Part shown: positions 21,082 to 29,393 of the stretch, in pieces
How the letters are laid out: every line of letters starts with the position of its first letter
How positions within the stretch are numbered: the stretch's first letter is position 1
Source: Nocardioides ferulae
GTDB lineage: Bacteria > Actinomycetota > Actinomycetes > Propionibacteriales > Nocardioidaceae
NCBI RefSeq assembly: GCF_003660455.1
Contig: NZ_QZVR01000031.1
Span: 1 to 58,953, forward strand
Reading direction: 5' to 3'
DNA length: 58,953 bases
Position numbers and translations under genes: made by a program
Notes under the pieces: model-generated
Told to the model about the DNA's origin: nothing
The model's database searches: none
What the model saw: only the letters and a program-made list of their open reading frames with translations

Positions 21082-22482
21082 ATGAGTGAGGCTCCGCAGC
21101 GAGGCGGACGCGGCCGGCCGTCCCGGTCCAAGACGCCGGCGGCCTCGCGGGTCGACCCGGCGCGGCTGGCCGCCTTCGAGGTGCTCAAGGCGGTCCGCGT
21201 CGACCAGGCCTACACCAACCTGGTGCTGCCGGCGGTGCTGCGCGAGCACGGACTGGCCGGGCGCGACGCGGCCTTCGTCACCGAGCTCGCCTCGGGCACC
21301 CTCCGCCGCCGAGCCACCTACGACGCCGTGCTCGCCGCCTGCACGGACCGCCCGCTGCGCAAGGTCGAGGCGAAGGTGCTCGACGCCCTGCGCCTGGGCA
21401 CCCACCAGCTGCTGTCGATGCGGGTCCCCGCGCACGCGGCGATCAGCACCACGGTCGACCTGGTGCGCGACAGGGTCGGCTCCGGGGCCGGTGGGTTCGC
21501 CAACGCCGTGTTGCGCCGCGTCGCCGAGCACGACCTGACCACCTGGATCGGACTGGTGGCCCCCGACCCCCGGGTCTCGCCCAGCCGGTTCGCGGAGGTC
21601 GCCTACAGCCATCCGCAGTGGGTGGTCGACGAGTTGCGTCGCGCCGTCGGCGATCTGGAGCTGCACGACCTGCTCGCCGCCGACAACGTGGCCCCGCGGG
21701 TCACCCTCGTGGCCCGGCCCGGCCGGGCCCGTCGCGAGGAGCTCCCCGGTGAGCCCACGGCGTACTCGCCCTACGGGGTGGTCCTCGACTCCGGCGACCC
21801 GGGCGCCCTGGACGCGGTCCGCGAGGGGCGTGCCGGCGTCCAGGACGAGGGCTCGCAGCTGGTCGCGCTGGCGCTGGCCGCCGCCTCGGTGACCGGCCAG
21901 GACCGCACCTGGCTCGACCTGTGCGCCGGCCCCGGGGGCAAGGCCGCGCTGCTGGCCGCCCTGGCCGCAGAACGTGACGCCGGGCTGGTCGCCAGCGAGC
22001 GCCAGCACCACCGCTCACGGCTGGTCGCCCGGGCGCTGGCCGGTTCCCCCGGCGTGCTCGGGGTGGTCACCGCCGACGGCGCCCACCCGGCGTACCGCCG
22101 CGGCGGCTTCGACCGGGTGCTGGTCGACGCGCCCTGCACCGGTCTGGGAGCGCTGCGGCGCCGGCCCGAGGCACGGTGGCGGCGCAAGCCCGACGACCTG
22201 CTGGCGCTGGTGTTGCTGCAGCGCAGCCTGGTCGAGGCGGCGCTCGACCTCACCCGGCCCGGGGGAGTCGTGCTGTACGCGACCTGCTCGCCCGTGCTCG
22301 CCGAGACCTCCGGCGTGGTGCAGTCGGTGCTCCAGCAGCGCCCCGACGCCGAGCTCGAGGACGCCGCCGGCCTGCTGCCGCAGGTGCCCGACGCGGCCGG
22401 CCCGCTGCCGGGCACCCTCCAGCTGTGGCCGCACCGGCACGGCACCGACGCGATGTTCCTCGCCCTCCTGCGCAAGGTCTGA
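21082..22482 (+). CDS. rsmB: 16S rRNA cytosine-5 methyltransferase (RsmB/Sun family)
   Basis: Product of 466 aa. The N-terminal NusB-like RNA-binding domain (about 25-160) has VDQAYTNLVLPAVLREHG and GTLRRRATYDAV. The C-terminal SAM domain has LDLCAGPGGKAALLA, the general Cys of PCTGLGALRRRPEARWR and the catalytic Cys in YATCSPV. It methylates a cytosine of 16S rRNA (C967 in E. coli). ATG 21082 was chosen because no start precedes it in frame near fmt. The stop abuts a 62-bp repeat. Confidence 0.93.
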   Translation: MSEAPQRGGRGRPSRSKTPAASRVDPARLAAFEVLKAVRVDQAYTNLVLPAVLREHGLAGRDAAFVTELASGTLRRRATYDAVLAACTDRPLRKVEAKVLDALRLGTHQLLSMRVPAHAAISTTVDLVRDRVGSGAGGFANAVLRRVAEHDLTTWIGLVAPDPRVSPSRFAEVAYSHPQWVVDELRRAVGDLELHDLLAADNVAPRVTLVARPGRARREELPGEPTAYSPYGVVLDSGDPGALDAVREGRAGVQDEGSQLVALALAAASVTGQDRTWLDLCAGPGGKAALLAALAAERDAGLVASERQHHRSRLVARALAGSPGVLGVVTADGAHPAYRRGGFDRVLVDAPCTGLGALRRRPEARWRRKPDDLLALVLLQRSLVEAALDLTRPGGVVLYATCSPVLAETSGVVQSVLQQRPDAELEDAAGLLPQVPDAAGPLPGTLQLWPHRHGTDAMFLALLRKV

Positions 22483-22544
22483 CGCCGAGGCGTCAACCAT
22501 TCACGGGTTTCTGCGGCGTGTCGCGGAACGATCGACGCGTCGGC
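22483..22544 (+). repeat. 62-bp repeat, copy 1, directly after rsmB
   Basis: Aligned without gaps to the reverse complement of 24310-24371, 53 of 62 positions match by hand count, and the 30-bp core (22509-22538) differs at one base. Each copy has imperfect 11-bp terminal inverted arms; in this copy they are GCCGAGGCGTC and GACGCGTCGGC, with one mismatch. The repeat exactly fills the space between the rsmB stop and the stop codon of the opposite-strand AAA gene. Copies in inverted orientation bracket the AAA/polymerase pair. Confidence 0.85.
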
Positions 22545-23294
22545 CTACTCGAGCACGTGCCGCAGGTAGCGGCGCGGGTCGTCGAGGTAGGCCCGCCAGT
22601 GCTGCACCAGCTCCAGCTCCTCCCACGTCGTACGCCGCAGCCCCCAGTCGCCGACCTCGAGGATCGTGGCGCCCGGCATCGCCGCCAACACCGGCGAGTG
22701 GGTCGCGCACAGCACCTGCCCGCGCTGCGCCACCACGTCGGCCAGGCGGGCGATCAGGCCCAGGGTCGAGGAGAACGACAGCGCAGCCTCGGGCTCGTCG
22801 AGGCAGTAGAAGCCGGGCGCGTCGAACCGGGTCTCGAGCACCTCCAGGAACGACTCGCCGTGGCTCATCTCGTGATAGCTGGGCCCTGGGGGGCGGCCGG
22901 ACGGAAGCCCGCTGGCGGTCTGCTCGAAGTAGGTGTACCAGCCGTGCATGGTCTCCGCCCGCAGGAAGAACCCCCACCGGGGCGCACCGAGGCCACGCTG
23001 CAGGCGCAACGCACCACCCAGCGGCGACTCCGTGGCTCGCGTGGTGTGCATCCCCTGGCGTGATCCGCCCTCGGGGGAGAGCCCGTAGGCCATCGCCACC
23101 GCCTCCACCAGCGTCGACTTGCCCGAGCCGTTCTCGCCGACCAGGAACGTCACGCCCTTCGGCAGGTCCAGCCCCTCGGCGACCAGTTGGGCGACGGCCG
23201 GGATCGTCATCGGCCACCGGCCCGGCGCCAGGCTCCCGGGGTCGTCGGCGGTGATCCGTACGACGGGCGGCTGGTCGAAGTCCACGGCGTACAC
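22545..23294 (-). CDS. AAA/ABC-type ATPase (COG3910-like), unknown substrate
   Basis: ATPase of 249 aa with an ABC/SMC-type head. Walker A is GENGSGKST (53-61), the signature-like MSHGESFLEVL follows near 160, Walker B is YCLDEPEAALS and the switch His is in CATHSPVLA. No coiled coil or membrane helix is present. Similar stand-alone ATPases are common in bacteria and occur beside nucleases or defence genes, but the function is unknown. GTG 23294 was chosen; GTG 23285 is an alternative. It is divergent from the LigD-type polymerase gene with only 33 bp between starts. It ends head-on against rsmB with the repeat copy 1 between them. Confidence 0.82.
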   Translation of the reverse strand: MYAVDFDQPPVVRITADDPGSLAPGRWPMTIPAVAQLVAEGLDLPKGVTFLVGENGSGKSTLVEAVAMAYGLSPEGGSRQGMHTTRATESPLGGALRLQRGLGAPRWGFFLRAETMHGWYTYFEQTASGLPSGRPPGPSYHEMSHGESFLEVLETRFDAPGFYCLDEPEAALSFSSTLGLIARLADVVAQRGQVLCATHSPVLAAMPGATILEVGDWGLRRTTWEELELVQHWRAYLDDPRRYLRHVLE

Positions 23295-23315
23295 GCTAGA
23301 GCCGTGGTGCGTGGC

Positions 23316-23321
23316 TAGGTT
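23316..23321 (+). promoter_or_regulatory. -10 element of a leaderless promoter (polymerase gene)
   Basis: TAGGTT is followed by exactly six bases and then GTG 23328, the geometry of actinobacterial leaderless transcripts. The whole divergent gap is 33 bp, so this promoter overlaps the start region of the AAA gene. Confidence 0.6.
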
Positions 23322-23327
23322 GGGGAC

Positions 23328-24290
23328 GTGGCCACCTCGAAGTCCCCGTCCGTCGAGATCGAGGTCGACGACCGCGTCGTGCGGGTCAGCAACCCCGACC
23401 GGGTCTACTTCCCCGAGATGGGCGCGACCAAGCTCGACCTCGTCGAGTACTACCTCGCGGTCGGGCCGGGCATCGTCAACGCGCTCTTCGAGCGGCCGTG
23501 CATGCTGCACCGCTTCCCGAAGGGGCTGGCGGGGGAGAAGGTGCACCAGAAGCGGCTGCCCGCCGGGGCGCCGCCGTGGGTCGAGACCGTGCAGCTGCAC
23601 TTCCCGCGGTGGAACCGGACCGCCGACGAGCTGTGCGTGACCGAGCTGGCCAGCGTGATCTGGGCGGTGCAGATGTCGACGGTCGAGTTCCACCCCTGGA
23701 ACAGCCGGCGGCCCGACACCGAGCAGCCCGACGAGTGGCGCATCGACCTCGACCCCGGCCCGGCCTGCGACTTCGCGACGGTGCAGCGCGTCACCCACGT
23801 GGTCCACGACGTGCTCGACGAGCTTGGCGCGGTCGGCTACCCCAAGACCAGCGGCAGCAAGGGTCTTCACGTCTATGTGCGGATCCATCCCGACCACGGC
23901 TTCAAGGACGTACGCCGCGCTGCCCTGGCCTTCGCCCGCGAGGTCGAGCGCCGCGCCCCCGACGAGGTGACCACGACGTGGTGGACCAAGGACCGCGACC
24001 CGGCGGCACTGTTCGTCGACTACAACCAGAACGCCCGCGATCACACGATCGCGGCGGCGTACTCGGTCCGCGGGCTCCCGGACGCCCGGGTCTCCACCCC
24101 GGTGCGGTGGGAAGAGGTCGACGACCTCGATCCCCGTGACTTCACGATCCGCACGGTGCCACAACGCTTCGCCGAGCTCGGTGACCTGCACGGCGACATC
24201 GACGACCACCCGTTCGACCTCGCCCCGCTGCTGGAGTGGGCCGAGCGCGACGAGCGGGAGGGGGCGGAGCCACCGGCCGATCCGGAGTGA
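23328..24290 (+). CDS. Stand-alone LigD-type polymerase/primase domain protein
   Basis: Product of 320 aa covering only the archaeo-eukaryotic primase-like polymerase domain of LigD. The metal-binding pair Asp140/Asp142 lies in RIDLDPGP, with a third Asp231 in LFVDYNQNARD. The nucleotide-binding SGSKGLHVYV contains His181. TELASVIWAVQMSTVEFHPWNSR is the family's 5'-phosphate pocket region. Such domains fill and extend broken DNA ends in non-homologous end joining and can add ribonucleotides. No ligase or nuclease domain, and no ku gene, is in the window. Its neighbour is the divergent AAA ATPase, and both lie between inverted repeat copies. It is probably translated from a leaderless mRNA. 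Confidence 0.92.
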   Translation: MATSKSPSVEIEVDDRVVRVSNPDRVYFPEMGATKLDLVEYYLAVGPGIVNALFERPCMLHRFPKGLAGEKVHQKRLPAGAPPWVETVQLHFPRWNRTADELCVTELASVIWAVQMSTVEFHPWNSRRPDTEQPDEWRIDLDPGPACDFATVQRVTHVVHDVLDELGAVGYPKTSGSKGLHVYVRIHPDHGFKDVRRAALAFAREVERRAPDEVTTTWWTKDRDPAALFVDYNQNARDHTIAAAYSVRGLPDARVSTPVRWEEVDDLDPRDFTIRTVPQRFAELGDLHGDIDDHPFDLAPLLEWAERDEREGAEPPADPE

Positions 24291-24309
24291 GCCGGGCGAG
24301 CTGGGCCGC

Positions 24310-24371
24310 CCCGAGGCGTCGATCGTTCCTCGACACGCCGCAGAATCCCGGGAAGGAGTGACGCGTCGGCG
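24310..24371 (-). repeat. 62-bp repeat, copy 2, inverted
   Basis: Reverse complement of copy 1 (22483-22544) with 9 mismatches in 62. It lies 20 bp after the polymerase stop and before the Zn-ribbon gene. Its terminal arms are CCGAGGCGTC-like on the left and ACGCGTCGGC-like on the right. Size, terminal arms and inverted placement resemble a palindromic intergenic repeat or a mini-element; no transposase is present. Confidence 0.85.
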
Positions 24372-24395
24372 ACAGACGGGTGACTCGGGCGGCCG

Positions 24396-24401
24396 TAGGA
24401 T
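24396..24401 (+). promoter_or_regulatory. Putative -10 element for the Zn-ribbon gene
   Basis: TAGGAT lies 28 bp before the TTG start at 24430 and just outside repeat copy 2. No clear -35. GGAGGAGGA (24418-24426) between them is the Shine-Dalgarno. Confidence 0.45.
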
Positions 24402-24429
24402 CGAGGGCACCCCACCCGGAGGAGGACCC

Positions 24430-24681
24430 TTGTCCGAGCGCTTCGCCACCCCGACCGAGGAGTTGACCGAGGCCCACGTGTCCGGGCGCCGGCTGGCCTG
24501 CCTGGTGTGCGGCGCGGGGGCGTTCGCGCGGCGCGAGGTGAAGATGAACACCACCGGGATGAGCTTCCTGGGCCTCGACTGGGCCAACCGGTCCGCGGTG
24601 GCCGCGGTGTGCCGCACCTGTGGCTATGTGCACACGTTCCTGGGCGGGGACCTGGAGTTCCGGCGGCCGACGGGTCCCTAG
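24430..24681 (+). CDS. Zn-ribbon protein (DUF2082-like)
   Basis: Product of 83 aa with one predicted zinc ribbon: CLVCG near 26-30 and CRTCGY near 63-68. A REVKMNTTGMSF strand lies between them, the pattern of the YpzJ/DUF2082 nucleic-acid-binding-type ribbon family. TTG 24430 was chosen because GGAGGAGGA ends 3 nt upstream and coding signal begins there; frames further upstream run through the repeat. Function unknown. It sits between the polymerase gene and rpe. The -10 of rpe overlaps its stop. Confidence 0.72.
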   Translation: MSERFATPTEELTEAHVSGRRLACLVCGAGAFARREVKMNTTGMSFLGLDWANRSAVAAVCRTCGYVHTFLGGDLEFRRPTGP

Positions 24682-24684
24682 ACT
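24679..24684 (+). promoter_or_regulatory. -10 element of a near-leaderless promoter (rpe)
   Basis: TAGACT overlaps the stop codon (24679-24681) of the Zn-ribbon gene and is followed by 8 bases and GTG 24693. No Shine-Dalgarno precedes the start, which supports leaderless translation. Confidence 0.55.
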
Positions 24685-24692
24685 CTCACCCC

Positions 24693-25370
24693 GTGCCCCA
24701 CCTGCAGATCACGCCCAGCATCCTCAACGCCGACTTCGCCGCCCTGGGCGCCGAGGTCGCGCGCATCGGCAGCGCCGACTGGGTGCACGTCGACGTGATG
24801 GACAACCACTTCGTGCCGAACCTGACCTTCGGCGCGACCATGGTCGAGGCCCTGGCCCGTAGCACCGACCTGCCGCTTGACGCGCACCTGATGATCGAGG
24901 ACCCCGACAGCCACGCCCCGGCCTACGTCGAGGCCGGCTGCGGGTCGGTGACCTTCCACGTCGAGGCCGCCCGGGCACCGGTCCGGCTGGCTCGCGAGAT
25001 CCGCGCCAAGGGCGCCCGCGCCAGCATGGCGTTGCGCCCGGCGACGCCGGTCGAGCCCTACGAGGACTTGCTGCCCGAGCTCGACATGCTGTTGCTGATG
25101 ACCGTGGAGCCGGGCTTCGGCGGCCAGAAGTTCCTCGACCTGGTGCTGCCCAAGATCCGCCGCGCCCGCGCGCTGGTGGACAAGCACGGCCTGGAGACCT
25201 GGATCCAGGTCGACGGCGGGGTGTCGCTGGAGACGATCGAGCGCTGCGCGGAGGCGGGCGCCGACGTCTTCGTCGCCGGCTCCGCGGTCTACTCCGCCGA
25301 CGACCCCGACCGGATGGTCGGCGAGCTGCGGGCGCGAGCCGCGAAGGGCTGGCGCGGCCCGGCAGACTGA
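24693..25370 (+). CDS. rpe: Ribulose-5-phosphate 3-epimerase
   Basis: Interconverts ribulose 5-phosphate and xylulose 5-phosphate in the pentose phosphate pathway. The product is 225 aa. TIM-barrel landmarks are intact: ITPSILNADFAALG, WVHVDVMDNHFVPNLTFG, LDAHLMIEDP, VEPGFGGQKF and IQVDGGV. It supplies pentose phosphate that feeds riboflavin and nucleotide synthesis encoded nearby. In related genomes rpe lies close to the rib operon; here hen1 and pnkp come between, 4 bp after its stop. Confidence 0.95.
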   Translation: MPHLQITPSILNADFAALGAEVARIGSADWVHVDVMDNHFVPNLTFGATMVEALARSTDLPLDAHLMIEDPDSHAPAYVEAGCGSVTFHVEAARAPVRLAREIRAKGARASMALRPATPVEPYEDLLPELDMLLLMTVEPGFGGQKFLDLVLPKIRRARALVDKHGLETWIQVDGGVSLETIERCAEAGADVFVAGSAVYSADDPDRMVGELRARAAKGWRGPAD

Positions 25371-25374
25371 CCCC

Positions 25375-26766
25375 GTGCTGCTGACGATCTCCACGACCCA
25401 CGAGCCGGCGACCGACCTCGGCTACCTGCTGCACAAGCACCCCGACCGGGTCCAGGAGTTCGACCAGTCGTTCGGCCGGGCGGTCGTGTTCTACCCCGAG
25501 GCGTCCGAGCAGCGGTGCACCGCGGCCCTGGTGCTGCAGGTCGACCCGGCGCGGCTGGCCCGCTCACGGGGCCGCCGGAGCCCCGACTTCAGCCTCGCGC
25601 AGCACGTGAACGACCGTTCGTACGCCGCCTCGTCGCTGCTGGCGGTCGCGCTCGCCGACGTCTTCGGCACTGCCAGGTCGGGCCGGTGCCGCTCGCGACA
25701 GGAGCTCGCCGACGCCGCGATCCCGCTGCGCATCGAGGTGCCGGTGCTGCCGTGCCGCGGCGGCCCGGATCTGGCCCGCCGGGTCTTCGCGCCGCTGGGC
25801 TGGCGGGTGGAGGCCGAGCCGGTGCCACTCGACGAGCGGTTCCCCGAGTGGGGCGACTCCCGCTATGTGCGGCTGACGCTGAGCGGAGAGGTGCGGCTGG
25901 CCGATGCCCTGAACCAGCTGCACGTGCTCTTGCCGGTGCTCGACGAGAGCAAGCACTACTGGCAGGGCACCGACGAGATCGACAAGCTGCTGCGCTCCGG
26001 CGGGGACTGGCTGGCCGGCCACCCCGAGCGGGAGCTGATCACCCGGCGCTACCTGGGGCGCGGCGGCGGGCTGGCCTCGGTGGCGCTGGCGCGGTTGGCC
26101 GAGCTCGGCGGCGACCTGGCGGAGGATCCGGCGGAGGACTCCCCGGAGCCGGTCCGCGCGCCGTTGCGGGCGCAGCGGCGCGAGGCGGTGGTGGCGTTGC
26201 TCTCCGGACTCGGCGCCACGTCGGTCCTCGACCTCGGCTGCGGCACCGGTGAGCTGCTGGCGGCGCTGCTGGCCCGCCCGGAGTTCGCCCGGGTGACGGG
26301 AGTCGACGTGTCGGCACGGACCCTGCAGGCGGCCGAGCGCCGGATCGGCCTGGACCGGATGGGGGAGCGGCAGGCATCCCGGCTGACCCTCTTCCAAGGC
26401 GCGTTGACCTACCGGGACGAGCGCTTCGCCGGCTACGACGCGGCGGTGCTGATGGAGGTGGTCGAGCACGTCGACCCGCCGCGACTGGAGGCTGTGGAGC
26501 GGGTGGTGTTCGGCGAGGCCCGGCCGGGCGCGGTGGTGGTGACCACGCCGAACCGCGAGTACAACGTCCGCTATCCGGGCCTGGCCGGCTCGCCGAACGG
26601 CCTGCGGCACCCCGACCACCGGTTCGAGTGGACCCGGGCGGAGTTCGCACACTGGTGCGCCCGCGTGGGGGCGCAGTGGGGCTACACCGTCGAGGCCCGT
26701 GGGATCGGGGAGCCGGACGACCAGGTCGGTGCCCCGACGCAGCTGGGGGTGTTCCGCCGTGACTGA
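25375..26766 (+). CDS. hen1: Hen1, RNA 3'-terminal ribose 2'-O-methyltransferase
   Basis: Methylates the 2'-OH of the 3' end of a cleaved RNA before ligation by Pnkp, so that the repaired RNA cannot be cut again at the same site. The product is 463 aa. The N-terminal domain (about 1-240), which binds and activates Pnkp ligase, begins MLLTISTTHEPATDLGYLLHKHP. The C-terminal methyltransferase has SAM motif VLDLGCGTGE. The metal-dependent Hen1 residues are Glu361, Glu364 and His365 in EVVEHV, and His412 or His415 in RHPDH. GTG 25375 lies 4 bp after rpe. The gene overlaps pnkp by 8 bp, giving equal expression of a known heterotetramer. Confidence 0.93.
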   Translation: MLLTISTTHEPATDLGYLLHKHPDRVQEFDQSFGRAVVFYPEASEQRCTAALVLQVDPARLARSRGRRSPDFSLAQHVNDRSYAASSLLAVALADVFGTARSGRCRSRQELADAAIPLRIEVPVLPCRGGPDLARRVFAPLGWRVEAEPVPLDERFPEWGDSRYVRLTLSGEVRLADALNQLHVLLPVLDESKHYWQGTDEIDKLLRSGGDWLAGHPERELITRRYLGRGGGLASVALARLAELGGDLAEDPAEDSPEPVRAPLRAQRREAVVALLSGLGATSVLDLGCGTGELLAALLARPEFARVTGVDVSARTLQAAERRIGLDRMGERQASRLTLFQGALTYRDERFAGYDAAVLMEVVEHVDPPRLEAVERVVFGEARPGAVVVTTPNREYNVRYPGLAGSPNGLRHPDHRFEWTRAEFAHWCARVGAQWGYTVEARGIGEPDDQVGAPTQLGVFRRD

Positions 26767-29302
26767 GCCGGGGGCCGAGGTGAGGGTGCCCGCGATGGGG
26801 CTGGTGCTGCTGGTCGGCGTGTCCGGCAGCGGCAAGTCGACGTTCGGCGCGCGCCACTTCGCGCCGTCCCAAGTGATCTCCAGCGACTTCTGCCGCGCGC
26901 TGGTCTCCGACGACGAGTCCGACCAGTCGGCGACCAAGGACGCCTTCGACGTGCTGCACTACATCGTCGGCACGCGGCTGCGGCGCGGGCTGCTGACCGT
27001 GGTCGACGCCACGAACGTGCAGCGTGACGCCCGCGCCGCGTTGATCCGGCTCGCGAAGGACCACGACGTGCTGGTCGACGCGATCGTGCTCGACGTCCCC
27101 GAGCAGGTCGCGATCGCGCGCAACCGGGCCCGGGCCGAGCGCCCGTTCGGCGACCACGTGGTGACCCGGCAGGCCCGCGAGCTGCGGCGATCGATGTCGC
27201 GTCTGCGCAAGGAGGGCTTCCGCCGCGTGCACGTGCTGGCGGGGGCCGAGGAGATCGAGGCCGCGCAGGTGGTGCCGGAGCGCTCCTGGAACGATCGCCG
27301 TGACCTCACCGGCCCGTTCGACGTGATCGGCGACGTGCACGGCTGTCGCGCCGAGCTCGAGACACTGCTGGCCGACCTCGGCTGGGAGCTCGAGCGGGAC
27401 GAGGCGGGGCGACCGGTGGGCGCGGCCCACCCCGAGGGCCGGACGGCGGTGTTCGTCGGCGACCTGGTCGACCGGGGCCCCGACACCCCGGGGGTGCTGC
27501 GCCTGGTGATGGGCATGGTCGGCTCCGGGGCGGCGCTGTGCGTGTCGGGCAACCACGAGGCCAAGCTGGTGCGCGCGCTCAAGGGGCACGCCGTGCGGCC
27601 CACCCACGGGCTCGCGGAGTCGCTGGCGCAGCTGGCGGCCGAGTCCGACGACTTCCGGGCCGCGACGCTGCGCTTCCTCGACGGCCTGATCAGCCACTAC
27701 GTGCTCGACGAGGGCCGGCTGGTGGTGGCCCACGCCGGCCTCAAGGAGGCCTACCACGGCCGCTCCTCGGGTCGGGTCCGCGCGTTCGCCCTCTACGGCG
27801 ACACCACGGGCGAGACCGACGAGTACGGCCTGCCGGTGCGTTACCCGTGGGCACGGGAGTACCGGGGCCGCGCCACCGTGGTCTACGGGCACACCCCGGT
27901 GCCGACGGCCGAATGGGTCAACAACACGATCTGTCTCGACACCGGCGTGGTGTTCGGCGGCGCGCTGACCGCGCTGCGCTATCCCTCGCGTGAGCTGGTC
28001 TCCGTGCCCGCCGAACGCGAGTGGTACGCGCCGGTGCGCCCCCTCGCCCCGGCGGTGCCGGACCGGGAGCCGTCGGTGCTCGACGTCCGAGACGTCACCG
28101 GCACCCAGTGGGTGGAGACCGGGCTCGCCGGGCGGGTGAAGGTGCCGGGGGTGAACGCCGCCGCAGCGCTCGAGGTGCTCAGCCGGTTCGCGGTCGACCC
28201 GCGGTGGCTGGTCTACCTGCCGCCGACGATGTCTCCGGCGCAGAGCCCGCCGTCCGGGTCGGCCGCGCCCGCGCGCGAGGGGCTCCTCGAGCACCCCGAG
28301 CAGGCCTTCGCCGAGTACGCCGCCGCGGGGGTGACCCGGGTGGTCTGCGAGGAGAAGCACATGGGGTCGCGGGCGGTCGCGGTGCTGGCCCGAGACCCCT
28401 CGGCCGCGGAGCGTCGCTTCGGGGTCGGCGACGGCTCGACCGGCGTCGTCCACACCCGCACCGGCCGGGCGTTCTTCACCGGCGAGACCGGCACCGCCCT
28501 GGTCGAGCGACTCCGAGAGCGATGCGGCCCGCTGTTCGCGGAGCTGGAGACCGACTGGCTGGTGCTCGACTGCGAGCTGCTGCCCTGGTCGGCGAAGGCG
28601 CTGGGCCTGATCAGGGAGCAGTTCGCCGCGGTCGGCGCGGCCGCCGCGGCCTCGTTCCCGGCGCTGGACTCGGTGCTGGAGGCGGCCGCGGGGCGGGGGC
28701 TCGACGTCGCCGACCTGGCGGCATGGTCGCGGCACCGGGCCGGCAACGCCGCGGCGTTCCGCGACGCCTACGCGGCGTACTGCGAGCCGACGGCAGGCCT
28801 GGACGGGGTGCGGGTGGCGCCGTTCCAGGTGCTCGCTGCACAAGGTCGAGCGCTCGCGCTCACCGAGCCGCACCCGTGGCACCTGGAGCGGCTCGCGGGC
28901 CTGGGGGGCGACCTGGTCGTCCCGACCCGGCACCGCTTCGTCGACCTCTCCTCCACGGTCGAGCGGCAGGAGGCCACGGCGTGGTGGGAGGAGCTCACCG
29001 CCGGCGGCGGGGAGGGCATGGTCGTCAAGCCCGCGCATCCGGTCGGGCCGCGGGTGCAGCCGGGGTTGAAGGTGCGCGGCCGGGACTACCTGCGACTGGT
29101 CTACGGGCCCGACTACCTCGACGCCCTCGACGCCCTGCGCGAGCGCAGCCTGGGACGGAAGCGCTCGCTGGCGCTGCGCGAGCACGCCCTCGGCCTGGAG
29201 GCGTTGACCCGCTTCGTCGGCGGCGAGCCACTGTGGCGGGTGCACCAGGCGGTCGCCGGGGTGCTGGCGCTGGAGTCGGAGCCGGTCGACCCGAGGCTGT
29301 GA
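26759..29302 (+). CDS. pnkp: Pnkp, polynucleotide kinase-phosphatase-ligase for RNA repair
   Basis: Product of 847 aa with three domains, the size of known bacterial Pnkp. Kinase (about 10-170): P-loop GVSGSGKST with Lys26. Phosphatase (about 185-425): metallophosphoesterase motifs GDVHGC (Asp192, His194), GDLVDRGPD, GNHEAK, VVAHAG and YGHTPV. Ligase/adenylyltransferase (about 480-847): Lys533 in EEKHMGS. It heals 5'-OH and 2',3'-cyclic ends and seals RNA together with Hen1. The usual targets are tRNAs cut by ribotoxins. GTG 26759 lies inside the hen1 3' end; more distal starts are in hen1 coding sequence. The FMN riboswitch follows 91 bp after the stop. Confidence 0.94.
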   Translation: MTEPGAEVRVPAMGLVLLVGVSGSGKSTFGARHFAPSQVISSDFCRALVSDDESDQSATKDAFDVLHYIVGTRLRRGLLTVVDATNVQRDARAALIRLAKDHDVLVDAIVLDVPEQVAIARNRARAERPFGDHVVTRQARELRRSMSRLRKEGFRRVHVLAGAEEIEAAQVVPERSWNDRRDLTGPFDVIGDVHGCRAELETLLADLGWELERDEAGRPVGAAHPEGRTAVFVGDLVDRGPDTPGVLRLVMGMVGSGAALCVSGNHEAKLVRALKGHAVRPTHGLAESLAQLAAESDDFRAATLRFLDGLISHYVLDEGRLVVAHAGLKEAYHGRSSGRVRAFALYGDTTGETDEYGLPVRYPWAREYRGRATVVYGHTPVPTAEWVNNTICLDTGVVFGGALTALRYPSRELVSVPAEREWYAPVRPLAPAVPDREPSVLDVRDVTGTQWVETGLAGRVKVPGVNAAAALEVLSRFAVDPRWLVYLPPTMSPAQSPPSGSAAPAREGLLEHPEQAFAEYAAAGVTRVVCEEKHMGSRAVAVLARDPSAAERRFGVGDGSTGVVHTRTGRAFFTGETGTALVERLRERCGPLFAELETDWLVLDCELLPWSAKALGLIREQFAAVGAAAAASFPALDSVLEAAAGRGLDVADLAAWSRHRAGNAAAFRDAYAAYCEPTAGLDGVRVAPFQVLAAQGRALALTEPHPWHLERLAGLGGDLVVPTRHRFVDLSSTVERQEATAWWEELTAGGGEGMVVKPAHPVGPRVQPGLKVRGRDYLRLVYGPDYLDALDALRERSLGRKRSLALREHALGLEALTRFVGGEPLWRVHQAVAGVLALESEPVDPRL

Positions 29303-29320
29303 ACCAGGGGCCCGCCGTTC

Positions 29321-29334
29321 CGTCCCGTGGGACG
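29321..29334. repeat. Short palindrome after pnkp
   Basis: CGTCCC (29321-29326) and GGGACG (29329-29334) are perfect inverted arms around GT. It lies between pnkp and the rib leader and could be a regulator site or a weak terminator stem. A second small stem, CGAGT (29379-29383) with ACTCG (29390-29394), lies just before the riboswitch. No convincing promoter is seen in 29303-29393. Confidence 0.3.
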
Positions 29335-29393
29335 AGCCGGCGCCGCGACCGGTGGGGACTGTGGCAGACTCAGGGCCACGAGTTGAGAGACTC

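Noticed and set aside
23328..24290. Full LigD end-joining ligase
   Set aside because: The protein ends after the polymerase domain. No ligase Lys motif or nuclease domain follows in any frame, so it is a stand-alone domain protein.
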